A DNA stretch of 54,188 nucleotides from the NCBI GenBank assembly GCA_038316385.1, contig JBBQAN010000019.1, positions 1-54,188 on the forward strand, written 5' to 3'. This document shows, piece by piece, positions 50,623 to 54,188 of this stretch. Made by a program: the position numbers and the translations under genes. This DNA is from SZAS-103 sp038316385. Lineage in GTDB: Bacteria > Pseudomonadota > Gammaproteobacteria > Xanthomonadales > Xanthomonadaceae. Position 1 is the first letter of the stretch; each line of letters opens with the position of its first letter. Below the pieces are notes generated by a model that was given only the letters and a program-made list of their open reading frames with translations, did no database searches and was not told the DNA's origin.

Positions 50623-50626
<4 letters not shown>
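50195..50626 (-). CDS. Acyl-CoA thioesterase, 4HBT hot-dog fold (143 aa)
   Basis: The motif V-R-W-R-D-L-D-A-F-N-H-V-N-N-A-M-Y-L-R-Y-L-E-E-A-R is the 4-hydroxybenzoyl-CoA thioesterase/YbgC active-site segment with catalytic Asp. A second strand set runs I-A-W-P-E-D-V-V-V-E-L-F-V. The ATG overlaps the uvrA stop (ATGA), so the two are translationally coupled. The substrate is unknown; YbgC-type enzymes act on short or branched acyl-CoA. Confidence 0.82.
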
Positions 50627-53553
<2,927 letters not shown>

Positions 53554-53699
53554 GCGCTGCCTCGAAATTCAATCCAATCTGCCAGTTTAGACCTGCTGTC
53601 AAGGCAGAGCCACGGGTGGGCATGCCCAGACTTGGGGTCGAGCGGCTCGCGCTCTCATTCGTCCATCAGCGCGAATTTGGGAACTCAAAACAGGATGGT

Positions 53700-53729
53700 T
53701 TGACTGTAAGGGACTGTTTCACCTACAAT
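53700..53729 (+). promoter_or_regulatory. Sigma70 promoter of rplU-rpmA
   Basis: TTGACT (53700-53705) and TACAAT (53724-53729), separated by 18 bp. Both hexamers are 5/6 to consensus. The start site would be about 70 bp upstream of the rplU ATG. Confidence 0.75.
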
Positions 53730-53802
53730 TCCGCTTCTGTCGTGCCTCGATGCGCGGCAGCGTTGCCAGAATAACTACAGATAACCAATCCAGGACACCA
53801 TC

Positions 53803-54168
53803 ATGTACGCAGTTTTATTGACTGGCGGTAAGCAATACCGCGTGATGCAGGGCGAAATCCTGCGTGTGGAGAAGCTCGAGGGCGATATTGGCTCCGAGTT
53901 GAAGTTCGAGAACGAGCAGGTGTTGATGTTGGCCGATGCCGACAACATCCATCTCGGCGACGCCCTCAAGGGCAGTTCGATCGGCGCGACGATCAAGTCG
54001 CACGGCCGCGCCGACAAGATCCGCATCGTCAAGTTCCGCCGCCGCAAGCACCATCGCAAGCAGATGGGCCATCGGCAGAGCTACACCGAGATCGAGATCA
54101 CCGGCATCCATCATTCCGGCCATCATTCCAAGAAAGACGCTGGCGCAAAAGCCGGCGGCCAGGAGTAA
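53803..54168 (+). CDS. rplU: 50S ribosomal protein L21
   Basis: M-Y-A-V-L-L-T-G-G-K-Q-Y-R-V is the L21 N-terminus, and K-F-R-R-R-K-H-H-R-K-Q-M-G-H-R-Q-S-Y-T the conserved RNA-binding segment. AGGAC precedes the ATG. The protein is 121 residues, about 18 longer than the common 103, because of a His/Gly/Lys-rich C-terminal tail (H-H-S-G-H-H-S-K-K-D-A-G-A-K). It is followed after 6 bp by rpmA, the universal L21-L27 pair. Confidence 0.97.
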   Translation: MYAVLLTGGKQYRVMQGEILRVEKLEGDIGSELKFENEQVLMLADADNIHLGDALKGSSIGATIKSHGRADKIRIVKFRRRKHHRKQMGHRQSYTEIEITGIHHSGHHSKKDAGAKAGGQE

Positions 54169-54174
54169 TCAGTC

Positions 54175-54188
54175 ATGGCACATAAAAA
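54175..54188 (+). CDS. rpmA: 50S ribosomal protein L27, first codons only
   Basis: ATG 54175 begins MAHKK at the right edge of the window, the expected L27 start directly downstream of rplU. The rest lies outside. Confidence 0.85.

Noticed and set aside
53554..53700. LexA-like box upstream of uvrA
   Set aside because: Searched by eye for CTGT-N8-ACAG, TTAG-N6-TACTA and the GGTTAA palindrome; none convincing.

Overview
This 54 kb window is chromosomal DNA of a high-GC Gram-negative bacterium. Two trimeric autotransporter adhesins, a phosphate-type porin, a pst-pho phosphate regulon, a lexA-imuA-imuB-dnaE2 mutagenesis cassette and the gene order uvrA / rplU-rpmA suggest a gammaproteobacterium of the Xanthomonadales/Lysobacterales type (inference from gene content; no marker was searched). 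No CRISPR array, rRNA operon, integrase or transposase gene was seen.

Layout. 1-5.9 kb: the 3' end of a secreted HExxE peptidase-like protein with one PKD and two PPC domains, then small secreted or membrane proteins, a 152-bp IS5-like MITE made almost entirely of hairpins, and a decayed cytochrome b561 gene. 6.1-19.1 kb: two tandem paralogous adhesins of 3291 and 944 residues, built from YadA-head repeats. The larger carries internal cysteine-cap/neck modules and an 873-bp tandem duplication. 20.0-28.7 kb: a segment bounded by a tRNA-Leu gene and a decayed copy of that tRNA's 3' end plus terminator. It holds an SRAP (YedK/HMCES-like) gene divergent from lexA-imuA-imuB-dnaE2, then a secreted histidine phosphatase and an unknown gene. 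It looks like a tRNA-targeted island of SOS/DNA-damage functions that has lost its integrase. 28.8-32.5 kb: rnr-rlmB-small membrane protein operon. 32.5-34.6 kb: DUF2007-like protein, cysteine synthase and RNase T, all on the minus strand. 34.6-43.4 kb: pstSCAB-phoU-phoB-phoR on the minus strand, divergent from an outer-membrane porin. Each of the two divergent genes has its own near-consensus Pho box. 43.5-54.2 kb: nth with a stand-alone RnfC-like ferredoxin, two crotonases, an FKBP isomerase, a DUF1289-Nudix fusion, a sulfurtransferase, a PCu(A)C copper chaperone, a MOSC protein, a thioesterase coupled to uvrA, and the rplU-rpmA start.

How they work together. The pst/pho/porin block is one phosphate-starvation regulon: porin, periplasmic binding protein, ABC importer, PhoU, then the PhoBR two-component system. 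The lexA cassette is a damage-inducible translesion system whose genes overlap by a few bases. The GGTTAA-N6-TTAACC palindrome touching the lexA start codon is the best candidate operator. The adhesins are surface proteins whose repeats appear to be evolving by recombination.
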